A stretch of 64,000 nt of DNA from an uncultured Coriobacteriaceae bacterium (GCA_944321435.1 CALULH010000007.1:1-64000), one strand, 5' to 3'; positions 44,701-53,802 are shown, numbered from the stretch's first letter. Numbers and translations: made by a program. Notes: generated by a model not told the origin, from the letters alone.

Positions 44701-45665
44701 CCGGCGAGGTGCAGCCGGTCACGTTCTACGACGAGCCCATCGAGATCACCGGGCGCATTGACAAGAGGCAGGAGATAGCCGATCCCGTTGCGGAAAACGT
44801 TACGCCCAACGGTGACGGCGCCAATACCGCCGCCGTTACCGTGTCGCCCGAAGGGCGCTTTGACTACGCGCTCGACTTCCAGTCGACCTCGGACACATGG
44901 GTTGACGAGTTCACGGTAACGGACACCATCGATGCGGCCAAGCAGGGCCTTGCGGTACTGGAGAGCATCACCACCCCGCAAGCGCATGAGGACTACGATG
45001 GCCTTATGAATGTGTGGTACACCACGAACCGAGCCGATGCGGCCTTCATCGATCCCTCCGGGGCAAATGCCACCGCATCCGACGGTCACGAGAATCCCTG
45101 GGTAAACGGAGAAAGGCAGCTGGACTACAGCGGCTGGGTTCTTTGGAAGGCAGATGTCCCCACCGCGGAGGCGCAAACGCTCAGCGTAAGCGACCTCGAC
45201 CTTGAAGAAGGCGTTTTCATAACCGGCGTTCGCTTTGAATACGGACGCGTTGAGGCTCGCTTCACCTCGCGGCAGGATCTCTGGGACCGCGAGAACCTCA
45301 AGTCTCCCCACGATGATGAGGACTCGATCCACGATACGCATGAGAGCTTCTTCACGGTGCAGGCTGCAACCGGAAACGCCGTTCCCGTAGTATCAGAAGT
45401 GCCGTACGCACCTGCTTTGCTCCATATGCGCGCGACGGATCGCTATGTGTCGGACGTCAAGATCGAGAACAGCGCGCGCGTCGACCTGTACCGCAACGGC
45501 GGTGGCGAGAAGCTTGAGGACCACGATGAGGATCGCGTCGAGCAAACCGCAGGTGCCGCTGTTGTCCCGCTGTTCCAAACCGGTGCCGTCCCCCTCGGCG
45601 CTGCGGCGGCCACGGTACTGGTTGTCAGTGCCATGATCTGGCTGTCGCGTCCTCGGGGGAGGTAA
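41796..45665 (+). CDS. SpaA/Cna-B repeat surface adhesin with thioester-domain-like head
   Basis: A 1,289-residue surface protein. A basic N-terminus and a hydrophobic segment (about 44-60) ending PAARA act as signal peptide. Residues about 70-215 resemble the TQXA thioester domain (GYCMDQ with Cys97, then AQTATTLACW), but the Gln position of TQxA is Thr. About seven Cna-B/SpaA repeats follow, each with an E-box such as YYAVETKAPAGF, IHETKAPTGY, FVERTAPEGY or FHETQATPGF, for isopeptide bonds. The C-terminus has LFQTG before a hydrophobic helix and Arg tail. Start ATG 41796 with AAAGGAG. The sortase gene begins two bases after its stop. Confidence 0.88.
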   Translation: MLPHHVRKPLANQQRSRLPCPAHKPGHPARAGRYRNLRAPWKRATLLVLFLMLIGLAVCAPAARALEGSKTLYYPTARLFCWRLGAIEDDEGSIGYCMDQPRTAPDTTGTVYTTYEYATGSWAYLAEHAYPYTTTIAGYELSAEHAQTATTLACWMLQGDCTLEGEYFSPSSQKWVSLPDMAETLGYGEEGRRITEAAAGLARDAQNHPDWPQNNAQIWTQGSRYQRILVLTPTITVTFTKTSADAATTIGNTSYHLQGAEYDIYRAEGNQLVDHIVTDENGRAQLSLAPQTPYYAVETKAPAGFLLNKERIHFTTGNQAGTVDLPDEPVIATLRIAKNDAAGSTQPGLSLAGAEFEVSYARNGSTETKTITTDANGTASLAGLPLGRITIHETKAPTGYRLNSDVIVLEARSDQANDAGVVEISPTSAVSETPVAFDLEIAKYLADAKGETSQVEPAGAGVTFEIVSNTTGAVVGSISTNASGIADTSSDPDLWFGAGSRPAGSSGAIPYDRKGYTVREREDTVPEGFRRVGDWTIPASQLADGAKLQYIVSNQRLTARLQVVKKDAESGATVPLAGFSFQILDKDKKLVEQETWYPAHERLNTFTTDKTGTVTLPEPLGTGMYYLREIAAAAPYLKGEDRRFTITAADADSASPLVVIPYEDNQAKGRAQLQKQDTVTKKALEGAVFEVIAQEDIVSPDGTVQAAQGEVMARITTDEQGIAQVNDLPLGSGSARYAFVERTAPEGYVLDGTPHVFTVSYKDDATPVVTARVEALDQPVRVVLEKRVLGSEETIAGTSFELWQSDEAEKLLESGEKIDQVPKKRTVVATAQTSDEGSIVWERLAPGTYFFHETQATPGFVRDPTIRSFTVDRAGTVSGNGLTDQNHIVLENDYTRIDVSKRDITNEEEVPGATLSILTEEGDLVETWVSTTEPHRIERLPPGTYTLVEKVTPRSHDEGNAVEFTVEETGEVQPVTFYDEPIEITGRIDKRQEIADPVAENVTPNGDGANTAAVTVSPEGRFDYALDFQSTSDTWVDEFTVTDTIDAAKQGLAVLESITTPQAHEDYDGLMNVWYTTNRADAAFIDPSGANATASDGHENPWVNGERQLDYSGWVLWKADVPTAEAQTLSVSDLDLEEGVFITGVRFEYGRVEARFTSRQDLWDRENLKSPHDDEDSIHDTHESFFTVQAATGNAVPVVSEVPYAPALLHMRATDRYVSDVKIENSARVDLYRNGGGEKLEDHDEDRVEQTAGAAVVPLFQTGAVPLGAAAATVLVVSAMIWLSRPRGR

Positions 45666-45666
45666 C

Positions 45667-46416
45667 GTGGCGCATCGCGGGCACAGGGCCGTGCTCTGGC
45701 TTTTGTCGGGCGCGGCCCTTGCGGCCTTCCTCGTAATCATAGAATGCGCTGTTTTCGAGCTGATGGGAGATGCGCGTTACCGCACGCTCGAATCGACCGC
45801 GCCTTACAACGGCACCGAAAGCGGAGGCATGCCACAGGCGGAGGAGGAAGACCCGCTGGCTCAGGCGCTGGCCGTTAATTCGGAGGTTGTCGGTTGGTTG
45901 CATGTTGAAAATCCCCGTATCAGCTACCCCGTTGTGCAGGCAGGACCCGATAAGCCGGCCGATTTCTACCTCTCCCATGATCTTTGGGGCGCGCGCAACC
46001 CAGCCGGCTGCCCGTTCCTCGATACGCGCGCAAACCCCGCCGGCACGCACCTGATCATATATGCGCATCGCATGGGAGTACCGGGTGCCATGTTCAACGA
46101 TCTGGCCCGCGCTGACACCAGCTCGGTTTTCTCGTCTTTAGGACAGTTGGTCTGGACCGGTGCAGACGGAACCTCGGATGCATACCAGCCCGTCTGCAGC
46201 CTGCGCGTTGACAAGCGCTACGCGCCCATCCAGGTCTTCTCATGGCAAGACCAGAAGGAGCTGCGTGCTTGGCTTGAGGATCTGCTCGACGACTCAACCC
46301 AACGCGCACCCTCCTGGCAGGCGCTCTGCGCACGCACCCATAAGGTCATCACCCTGGTCACCTGCACCGACGCCGCGTATCCCGACGATCGCACCTTGGT
46401 TGTCTTCGCCGCATAG
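45667..46416 (+). CDS. srtB: Class B sortase
   Basis: Membrane-anchored transpeptidase of 249 residues that links surface proteins to peptidoglycan or to each other. The N-terminal helix LWLLSGAALAAFLVIIECAVF is followed by the class B signature VGWLHVENPRISYPVVQ, DFYLSHDLWGARNPAG, catalytic His in IIYAHRM, Cys in LVTCTDA and Arg in DDRTLVV. GTG start 45667, after a GGGGGAGG ribosome site, two bases beyond the adhesin stop, so the two are co-translated. The likely substrate is the adhesin (LFQTG), possibly also the LPETS protein upstream. Confidence 0.92.
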   Translation: MAHRGHRAVLWLLSGAALAAFLVIIECAVFELMGDARYRTLESTAPYNGTESGGMPQAEEEDPLAQALAVNSEVVGWLHVENPRISYPVVQAGPDKPADFYLSHDLWGARNPAGCPFLDTRANPAGTHLIIYAHRMGVPGAMFNDLARADTSSVFSSLGQLVWTGADGTSDAYQPVCSLRVDKRYAPIQVFSWQDQKELRAWLEDLLDDSTQRAPSWQALCARTHKVITLVTCTDAAYPDDRTLVVFAA

Positions 46417-46430
46417 GCCGCTAAGAGACA

Positions 46431-46470
46431 GAACGAGGCGTCCGGCCCCATCGGTTCGAACGCCTTGTTC
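46431..46470. terminator. Hairpin between sortase and acidic membrane protein genes
   Basis: GAACGAGGCGT pairs with ACGCCTTGTTC (one G-T pair) around an 18-base loop, between convergent genes. The T-tract is poor. Confidence 0.4.
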
Positions 46471-46508
46471 CGCTTCGTCATTTAAGCGCATCAAAAACGC
46501 GAGAGCGG

Positions 46509-46982
46509 CTACTCAGTTGCGTTCACGTCTTCGCTTGCGGCTGCTGCCTCGGAGCTGATCTCAGAGTCATCCGGCGTGGCCTCGGTCTCGCTCTGCGTAA
46601 CAGTGTCGTTATCGGGCGTGGAGCCCAGCACGCCGACGGCCACGGCCGCACCCGCGCCAAGGACGACGGCTATGGCAACGGCCACAAGATACGCCACCCA
46701 ATGCGCGCGAATGAACGAGAAAACCCCCGCAGAACGGTACTCTTCCTCGTATTCCTCCGAGCTATATGCCGAAGCCGGGTAATACTCGGGCTGGTAGGCA
46801 AAGGAATCCTGGCCGTACGCGCCCTCATCGTACGCGTCCTGACCGTAGGGGTCGCCGTAGTCCTGAAACATGAACTGGTCGGTAAACTGATCTTGATCGA
46901 GCGGTTCCTGATACAGGATATCTTCCTCGTCCAAAGGTTGCTCGTTCTTAAAACGCGTTCCGCGCCTTGCAGAGGACGGCAT
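46509..46982 (-). CDS. Acidic single-pass membrane protein of unknown function
   Basis: A 157-residue protein. Residues about 1-85 are strongly acidic and rich in Tyr, Asp, Gln and Gly (EEDILYQEPLDQDQFTDQF, SYSSEEYEEEYRS-like), followed by a helix (VAYLVAVAIAVVLGAGAAVAV, one residue broken by Gly) and a Thr/Ser/Glu-rich tail. The start is likely the ATG at 46982; a TTG at 46997 is also open. It follows the large M28-like gene by 62 bases on the same strand. Topology and role unknown. Confidence 0.65.
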   Translation of the reverse strand: MPSSARRGTRFKNEQPLDEEDILYQEPLDQDQFTDQFMFQDYGDPYGQDAYDEGAYGQDSFAYQPEYYPASAYSSEEYEEEYRSAGVFSFIRAHWVAYLVAVAIAVVLGAGAAVAVGVLGSTPDNDTVTQSETEATPDDSEISSEAAAASEDVNATE

Positions 46983-47044
46983 GCACTCACCCACCAAACA
47001 ATCAACGGCGTCCTCGGCTCACGCCCAGGACGCCGGAAAACTCG

Positions 47045-50000
47045 TTACGACCGGCGGATAACCTCGGTTACCACGTTGGCCACATTCTCAACCTTCTTCG
47101 GATCCACGTTGTACGGCTCATCCTCGTCGCAACCCGCACATGCGAACCGCGGACCAGAGGGATCGACGCCGGCAACCGTGATGGATCGCAGGCTCATGTT
47201 CATAGCCACGCATGCGTCGGTCTCGACAAAGGGCATGTCAACCGACGAGAAGGGCGTGTGGAAGTCGGCTGAGACCTGATTGAGCAACCCGGAGATGCGG
47301 CGGTCTCCCTTCAGCGGCTTATGCGTCCCCTCGCGCAGCACGATGGAGGTATCCCCCGCGCCCACGCACTCCAAGTTGATGAGGAAGACACCGCGGAGCT
47401 TGTCGCGATGGGCGTCGAGGAAGGCCTGCATGCCGGCTCCACCGTGTGCGGACGAGCCGGTGGCCACAAACCAGATATCGTGGCCGAGAAGCTCGTCATC
47501 ACCCAGCGAGGCAACCGCGTCAGTGATCTCCTCATCCGACAGGCCGCCGTCGAGCACCACGGCACCGCCCTTCCAGGAACTGTCATCCTCGAACTTATCC
47601 CAGGAGCCGATCTCCCGACCGGAGGTCTTCGCATCGAAATCCTCGCCCACGCCGAGCCATTCGCTCATCGAGGCTTCTTCCTTCTTCTTGCGACCGAAGA
47701 GGCGCGCCGCAAGGCCCGGCTTCTTAGCCGGCTTCTCAGCCTGCTGCGGAGCCGCATCCGCCGTCATTACCTCGAACGCGCCCTCGGGCGCCTGCGACGG
47801 CGCGGGGGCATGGGAAGCGCCCTGACCGGCAGGTGCAACGGCGATGTCGGGCACGGACGCGGCGCGCGGGTGCTGCGGCGCCGAGTCGCCGGCAAGGTCC
47901 GGGACACGCGCGGAGAGCGGCTGACGTGGCGAAGCCTGCTTGACCGCCGGCATACTGCCCGTACCCAAGGGATCGCTCGGCAGCGATGCGGGGTCGGGCA
48001 GGTCGAACAGGGAGGCTCTGCTCATGCTCGACGCAGAGGCCATCGGATCCGGTGCGGTAGGCGCAGAAGCGGGCATCGGCTTTGCTTGCTGCGGAGCCTG
48101 CGCACTCGGATCGATCTGCGCCATGAGAGCATCGATGGCGGCGTCCTGAGCGTTGCGCACCTGATCACGCGAGAAAACGCGCGTCTCTCCCAAAGCAGCA
48201 GCGTCCAGAGCCGGCTGGTTCTCGGCGATCCCGTCGTGACCAGACGCCGCGGCGCTCTCAACCGGAAGCACAGAACCCATCTCGGACTCGGTTTTCGCTC
48301 CCTCGTCTTCATATGCCGCCGGAGCCCCCGCTACCGGCGCCGACTCCTCCTCCGAGAAGCTCGGGTAAGCTGCGGTTGCGGGACCCTCATCCAGCGTCTC
48401 CTCCAACGGCACGCGGATGGCAGCGAAAGTCTCGTCGGGCGATACGGCCGCAGCCTCCTGCCTCTTGGCCTCGGCCAGAGAAACGGGTTGCTCTTCCTCC
48501 TGGTAGGCCCCGGGATCTTCATCGGCTGCTTCGTCGCCCGCGTCGGTCGGACCGTCCTGGTCAAAGGCCTCGTCAACGAACGCGGGATCCTCGCCCTCAT
48601 CGATCTCGGCTTCCATGACCTCGACTTCGGAAGCGCCATAGACGTCGTCGCCGGCATCTGAAACCGGCTCCTCCTGATAGGAGAGCACATCCTCCTGGCC
48701 CAGGGTATCGAGCGGGCGATAAGCGGGATCATCGTCCCAGATCGAACCCTCCGTGTCGGTAGCGGTGTCCGCACCGTCCGCAGCAGGCTCATATGCGTCC
48801 ATCGGCGGCGCAACCGACTCTATCTCGTCCCACGAGCTGTCGGATGTCGGCTGATCCGCCTCGCCGATAGCGTCGAAGACCTCCGTCTGATAGGAGTCAT
48901 CCTCGTTCTCGAAGCCCTCCTCAGACTCGCTCCAATCGGAGGCGTCGTCAAAGCCCTCATCCGAGACGCCAGCATAGACGTCGTCAGACACCGGCTCCTC
49001 GTTCGCAGACCCAACCTCGGCACCGAAGGCATCCTCACCTGCCATCTGAACGGGCTCGTCATCGATGGCCGCCGCCTCCTCAGAAGCCGACGCGTCCGCC
49101 ACCTCGGGCTCGGGCTCCTCGACCACGCCGTCGATAACAGCCTCGGCCACCTCGATGTCGCCCTCAACCGGCTCGGCGCGCAGCAGCTCGAGATAATCAC
49201 GCAACGAGGGAAGCGGCTCATCGTCCTCATCCTCGTCCATATAAGCTCGGTACGCATCGGAGACCGCGGTGACCGGGGGCACATCGGAGATCGCCGGAAC
49301 CTCGAGCGTCTTGTCAGCGGAGAGCTGATCGGCACTCCACACACCGGTCGTACCGGACTCTATGTCCGCAGCGTCGGACGATACGGCAAAAGGATCGACG
49401 AGGCTCTCGCCATCGGGTTCCACGGAATCAAGCGTCTCGATCGCGCGCCACGCAGCCGTGCCGGACGGAGCGGCAACGCCGTCCTCGACAGCGGGAACAT
49501 CCGGAGATGCGGCAAATGCGCTGCCATTCGATGTCAACGAACCCTCTTGCTCCGCAGGGGCCTCTGCGATAGAGGGGGCCTCGGCAACAATCGGGGCAGA
49601 GGCAAGCTCCTCGCTCCCCGCATCCGCAGGATACGCCCCAGCAGCCGGAGCCTCATCCGTACCAGACGGGGCGGCTCCCCACTCGGCGACAAGGTCAACA
49701 TGCTCGGCAGCCGCCTTGGCGGCGTTGAGCGCGAGCAACACGTCATCGGTATACGGGGCGTCCGGCTGATCCTCGAACGCATGCGCAACCGACGCGGTTA
49801 CGTCAAAGCTCGGCTCGGCAGGCACCTGCCCGGCCGCGATCGGCTCGGCAGAGGGGGTCGGTCGATAGCCCTCGTGCAGCGCAGGGGAGGCCATCTGCTC
49901 GCCGCCGACCGACGGAGCGGGAGAAGCGGCCGTTGCGGAAACCGCACCGGAGGCCGCAGCCGCCTCGGCCATGGAAACGCCAGCGCGCCAATCCTCCGCC

Positions 50001-51529
50001 CCCTGCTCCTGCGGGGCCTCCGCATACGCGGGCGCTGCAGCAGGGGCGGTAGCAGCAGGCTGGGGCGCGGCGGCCGGCTGGGCGCTCGGAATCGCCGGCT
50101 GAGCAACCGGCGCGGCGGGCGCGGACGCAACCTGAGCCTGTTGATCGGCGGGCGCGCCGGCAACGGAGGCAGCAGGAACAGCCTCTGCCACCTGAGTAGG
50201 CTGCTGTGCGACGGGAGCCGCGGACGGGACAGGCTCAGAGACGGAGGCAACGGCCTCGGGCATCTGGGCGGGCGCGGCCGGCTCATCATATATATAAGTA
50301 AGCTCAACATCCTCCGGAAGCATGCGCAGCAGGCGTATGACCTCCTCGCCATGGCGCACTGCCGAGGGCACGGCCGCCTTCAGCGTCTCAGGCGCGGCGG
50401 AATCCTCGTCCGCGGTCGCGACAATTCCCTCGAACGCGGAAATCGGCTCGCTCGGCTCGGGCTGGACGGCGGCCGCCTGTGCAGCGGCGGCCTCAGCCGC
50501 AGCACGGGCCTGCTCGCCCGACGCCGCCGCAGCCTCGCGCTGCGCCTCGAGAATCTGGCGCACGTCCATGGCTATCGTCGCGCCGCCATCGGCAGCCTCG
50601 TCTGAGCCCACCGCGGGCATCGTCGCCGTGGCGCCGGGCTCGGCTGCCACCGGCTCGGATCCGTATGCCGCGGCATCTGCTCCAGCAACGCCGGCGCCGC
50701 CAACGTAGGCCTCCTGCGCGGCGGCATCCCCAGCGTAATACGACGCGTCGTCATAGGTGGTCGCGTACTGATCGGCGGGGATATCGTACGGAAACTCGTT
50801 CTCGCCCCGATACGGCGCAACGGCATCCATGACGCCCAACATGGCGGCAACGGACGACTTGTTGCATACCGACCCACTCGTGTAGGGCAGCACGTACTTG
50901 TTCAGAATGATGCACACCGCGTTGAAAAGCGGCAGCAGGGCGCAGACGATGGCGATCAGCCAGAACATAACGTGCAATGCACCCGGGAACGGGAAGAGGT
51001 TGAGGACGGCCAGAACCGCCGGTGCAGTGCACGCAATGGGCATGAGCTTGACCATCCACGGGCGCAGGGGAGCCAGCTGGGGGCGCGACAGCAAATCGCC
51101 GCGCGGTGAGTCGTAATGGGCGACCACCACGACCGGGCGGTTACGCGGAGACGCCAGGGGGCCGCTTGCCTTGTGGTAGGCAATAACGTTCTGGCTCAGG
51201 CCGATGGCGCCGCGGAAGGAGCCCTTCAGGCGCCCCAAGCGCTCGAGGAAGAACCACACCACGCCCACCACGCACAGCAGCAGGCCCACAACGCCCAGCA
51301 CGCCGCCGATGCCAAAGAGCACAGCGCCCAAAAACAGGATCACGCCGATAACCACCGAGGGGAGCTTGGGGAAGGTTGCGGCGTTGAATTCTTGGATCTC
51401 CGGTTCAAACCCATGATTGCGGAACACCTCGGCAATCTGCTCTGCCGCCTGGTGCTCTTCCTCGCTGCAAGCCGGCGTGATGCCGGCGTTCTGCATCAAA
51501 TGGTTCAAGTACTTCAGGGTGTTGGCCAT
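47045..51529 (-). CDS. M28-type peptidase-like membrane protein with giant low-complexity insertion
   Basis: A 1,494-residue protein. The M28 core is split. The first part (about 1-240) holds the helix pair (57-95), VVVVAHYDSPRGD with His138 and Asp140, a second pair of helices (160-208) and NKSSVAAMLGVMDAV. About 1,000 residues of Ala/Glu/Pro/Asp-rich sequence follow. The core resumes near residue 1350 with HDIWFVATGSSAHGGAGMQAF, NLECVGAGD and PFVETDACVAMN. The bridging Asp (here Cys-Asn) and the catalytic Glu pair (here Ser-Ala) are missing, so activity is doubtful. ATG 51529, GGGG six bases upstream. Frame open throughout. Confidence 0.82.
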   Translation of the reverse strand: MANTLKYLNHLMQNAGITPACSEEEHQAAEQIAEVFRNHGFEPEIQEFNAATFPKLPSVVIGVILFLGAVLFGIGGVLGVVGLLLCVVGVVWFFLERLGRLKGSFRGAIGLSQNVIAYHKASGPLASPRNRPVVVVAHYDSPRGDLLSRPQLAPLRPWMVKLMPIACTAPAVLAVLNLFPFPGALHVMFWLIAIVCALLPLFNAVCIILNKYVLPYTSGSVCNKSSVAAMLGVMDAVAPYRGENEFPYDIPADQYATTYDDASYYAGDAAAQEAYVGGAGVAGADAAAYGSEPVAAEPGATATMPAVGSDEAADGGATIAMDVRQILEAQREAAAASGEQARAAAEAAAAQAAAVQPEPSEPISAFEGIVATADEDSAAPETLKAAVPSAVRHGEEVIRLLRMLPEDVELTYIYDEPAAPAQMPEAVASVSEPVPSAAPVAQQPTQVAEAVPAASVAGAPADQQAQVASAPAAPVAQPAIPSAQPAAAPQPAATAPAAAPAYAEAPQEQGAEDWRAGVSMAEAAAASGAVSATAASPAPSVGGEQMASPALHEGYRPTPSAEPIAAGQVPAEPSFDVTASVAHAFEDQPDAPYTDDVLLALNAAKAAAEHVDLVAEWGAAPSGTDEAPAAGAYPADAGSEELASAPIVAEAPSIAEAPAEQEGSLTSNGSAFAASPDVPAVEDGVAAPSGTAAWRAIETLDSVEPDGESLVDPFAVSSDAADIESGTTGVWSADQLSADKTLEVPAISDVPPVTAVSDAYRAYMDEDEDDEPLPSLRDYLELLRAEPVEGDIEVAEAVIDGVVEEPEPEVADASASEEAAAIDDEPVQMAGEDAFGAEVGSANEEPVSDDVYAGVSDEGFDDASDWSESEEGFENEDDSYQTEVFDAIGEADQPTSDSSWDEIESVAPPMDAYEPAADGADTATDTEGSIWDDDPAYRPLDTLGQEDVLSYQEEPVSDAGDDVYGASEVEVMEAEIDEGEDPAFVDEAFDQDGPTDAGDEAADEDPGAYQEEEQPVSLAEAKRQEAAAVSPDETFAAIRVPLEETLDEGPATAAYPSFSEEESAPVAGAPAAYEDEGAKTESEMGSVLPVESAAASGHDGIAENQPALDAAALGETRVFSRDQVRNAQDAAIDALMAQIDPSAQAPQQAKPMPASAPTAPDPMASASSMSRASLFDLPDPASLPSDPLGTGSMPAVKQASPRQPLSARVPDLAGDSAPQHPRAASVPDIAVAPAGQGASHAPAPSQAPEGAFEVMTADAAPQQAEKPAKKPGLAARLFGRKKKEEASMSEWLGVGEDFDAKTSGREIGSWDKFEDDSSWKGGAVVLDGGLSDEEITDAVASLGDDELLGHDIWFVATGSSAHGGAGMQAFLDAHRDKLRGVFLINLECVGAGDTSIVLREGTHKPLKGDRRISGLLNQVSADFHTPFSSVDMPFVETDACVAMNMSLRSITVAGVDPSGPRFACAGCDEDEPYNVDPKKVENVANVVTEVIRRS

Positions 51530-51775
51530 CGATATCCCCGTTCGTTTCTTCTGTCGGCAAGCCCGGCGGCGCATGGACGCCCGGCTTGTACACGTCGAAA
51601 GTATACTCGTTCCACCGGCTTTTATACGCACTGCGCGCCAACTTAGGCGCCGAGCGCACCGTTTGCCCATTGCCCCTCGCGGCGGCGCAAACCGGTACCC
51701 AGCCGCCAAATGCGTGCTGGGCGCGCTACAATCAGGCTGACCATACATCAGTTCGCCTACGCAAGGAGGGTGGCA

Positions 51776-52855
51776 TTGCCACAAAAAGGCGATAAAAACC
51801 GCAGCTTACCGAGCACACGCAGCGCCAGAACCCCCAAGAGGGCCAGCAGCGAGCGCCTCTTGAGCCTCGTCCTGCTGTTCTCGTCCGCCCGCAGGCCCGT
51901 GCCCACGAGCGCCATCGTGGGCGATTCGGACCTCGGCTACGGATCCGACAACGCGGCGTCCGACCGGCGCAAGTTCCGCCGCGACCGTGACGAGCTGGCG
52001 GAGCTCGGCTTCATCGTACGGGAGGTTCCCGCCGCACGCGGGGCGCGCAACGAGGAGAGCTCGTGGGAGCTCGACCGGAACGCCACGTACGCCGAACAGC
52101 CTGAACTCCCTGTTGACGACCTGCTCACCCTGATCCACGGCATCGAGGTCCACGCGCGGCGGCCATTGCTCCCCTATCGCGACGATCTGGCACGGGCGCT
52201 CGTAAAGCTCAAGGCGGTTTGCGCGCAGGCAACAGGAGACCTTGACGATGCGCATGCCGACGCAGGCGAAGCGGCGCCCGTACGCGGGGAAAAGCCCGTG
52301 CGCGTGGCGCTCGACGCACTTTGGAGCGCATGGCGGCAAAGGCGCGCCGTATCTCTGCGCTACCGCACGGCCTCGGGCGACACCGCCCAGCGCACCGTTG
52401 CGCTCTACGGTATGTTTGCAGAAGGCGGATTTCTCTACTTTGTCGGTGCTGACCTGGGAAAAGAAGGAGCGCCCATACGGACCTTCCGGGCCGACCGCAT
52501 CCTCGATGCGGGCAAGCTCGGGCAGCCCTACCGTATCCCGGAGGATTTCTCCATAGACGCGCACCGCTTCTTTCCCTTTGGGATAGGCGCGGGCGCCGAT
52601 CAGCCGGCATCCTTCTCGCTCCCCGCTTCCCTGCCCGCAGCCGAACGGCAACGCATCACCCATGGCGCCGGCACCCTTGAGAAGGACGGCAAGCGCCTGA
52701 TCTGGACCGTGCCGGCCCGTAGCGTGGAGCGCGCGGCCGCCTACGCGTTCGAGTACGCAAGCCGCGGCGTGCGTCCGCTTGCCCCAGCCGGTCTCGTTGC
52801 CTGCTGGAACGATACGATCGACCGGGTGGTGAGCGCTTATGGCCGCAGCTGCTAG
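51776..52855 (+). CDS. WYL-domain transcriptional regulator, PafB-like
   Basis: A 359-residue regulator: winged helix near residues 20-90 (SERLLSLVLLFSSARRPVP, DRRKFRRDRDELAELGFIVRE) and a WYL domain about 180-260 (SLRYRTASGDTAQRTVALYG, IRTFRADRIL), with WYL itself degenerate (LYF). AAGGAGG followed six bases later by TTG at 51776 is my start; the GTG at 51770 overlaps the ribosome site. It overlaps the second WYL gene by 17 bases. In actinobacteria paired WYL proteins PafB and PafC act together as DNA-damage-responsive activators; that role is inferred here. Confidence 0.85.
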   Translation: MPQKGDKNRSLPSTRSARTPKRASSERLLSLVLLFSSARRPVPTSAIVGDSDLGYGSDNAASDRRKFRRDRDELAELGFIVREVPAARGARNEESSWELDRNATYAEQPELPVDDLLTLIHGIEVHARRPLLPYRDDLARALVKLKAVCAQATGDLDDAHADAGEAAPVRGEKPVRVALDALWSAWRQRRAVSLRYRTASGDTAQRTVALYGMFAEGGFLYFVGADLGKEGAPIRTFRADRILDAGKLGQPYRIPEDFSIDAHRFFPFGIGAGADQPASFSLPASLPAAERQRITHGAGTLEKDGKRLIWTVPARSVERAAAYAFEYASRGVRPLAPAGLVACWNDTIDRVVSAYGRSC

Positions 52856-53765
52856 CAAACGCCGCCTCCAAAACCTCATGGCCCTCATGACCATGGTAGG
52901 CACCGCCGGAGGCAGCCGCATACCCTGCAGTCGCCTGGAGAAGGCGCTCCACGTCGACGCCCAAGAGCTTCAAACTCTGGTTGACGAGCTTGGGGCGCTT
53001 TCTCTACGCGAAACGGGCGTCAGCGCGGCCGTATCCATCGAGGACGGCTCCGTGGTTTACCATGGTCTCTTTGATCTGCTCCCCGCCGTCAGGCTCACCG
53101 CGAGCGAAAGCACGGCCCTCTCGGCCGCCCTTGACGATCTGGGCCTGGATAACGAGGCGCGCGAGAAAATCGCCCATGCGCTTTTCGGCGGAGAGGGCCG
53201 GGGGCGGACCGAGACGACAGCGCGCGTCATCCAGGCACCGCAGACCGGTCCCTTGGCCGCACGCTTAATCGAGGCCGCAGACGTGGGCGTACGATGCCGC
53301 ATCCTCTACCAGGGGCATGCGGACACCGCGCCGCGCAACCGCCTGATAGACCCGCATGAGGTGGTTGAGTCCAGCGATGCGACGTACCTGGTTGCCTGGG
53401 ATTGCGCCGAGGATGCCCAACGGCTTTTCCGCATAGACCGCATCGCCGCGCTCGAGGAAACAGACGATTCCGTGGACCAGCACCCCTACCAGCCCTGCTC
53501 AATCGACCAGGGCTTTGCCAGCAGGGGAAGCACCGCCCGGGTGCGCTTCCGCACCAGCGCGGCGTACAGCCAGGCCAACTGGCCCGGCATCCTGCGCACC
53601 GCCCCCGCCAACGCCGGCGGCATCGACGTCGACGTTGCCTGCGTCAACGAGTCGTGGCTTTTCGATCAGATCCTCGCCGCGCCTCGGGACCGCATTCTCA
53701 TCGGTCCCGAGGACCTGCAAAGGCGCCTCTGCGCCTACGCCCGATCGCTGCTGATAACCCCCTGA
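52839..53765 (+). CDS. WYL-domain transcriptional regulator, PafC-like
   Basis: A 308-residue partner of the preceding regulator. The N-terminal winged helix spans about 1-60 (RRLQNLMALMTMVGTAGG, SRLEKALHVDAQELQTLVDE) and the WYL domain about 150-215 (RCRILYQGHADTAPRNRLID, ATYLVAWDCAEDAQRLFRID). The ATG at 52839 lies inside the end of the first WYL gene, in a different frame, so translation is coupled. It is followed by a terminator shared with the convergent dinG gene. Regulated genes not identified. Confidence 0.88.
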   Translation: MAAAASKRRLQNLMALMTMVGTAGGSRIPCSRLEKALHVDAQELQTLVDELGALSLRETGVSAAVSIEDGSVVYHGLFDLLPAVRLTASESTALSAALDDLGLDNEAREKIAHALFGGEGRGRTETTARVIQAPQTGPLAARLIEAADVGVRCRILYQGHADTAPRNRLIDPHEVVESSDATYLVAWDCAEDAQRLFRIDRIAALEETDDSVDQHPYQPCSIDQGFASRGSTARVRFRTSAAYSQANWPGILRTAPANAGGIDVDVACVNESWLFDQILAAPRDRILIGPEDLQRRLCAYARSLLITP

Positions 53766-53802
53766 GTTCCTCCCAGCACGCGGCCGTCATCTCGCTACGC
53801 AA

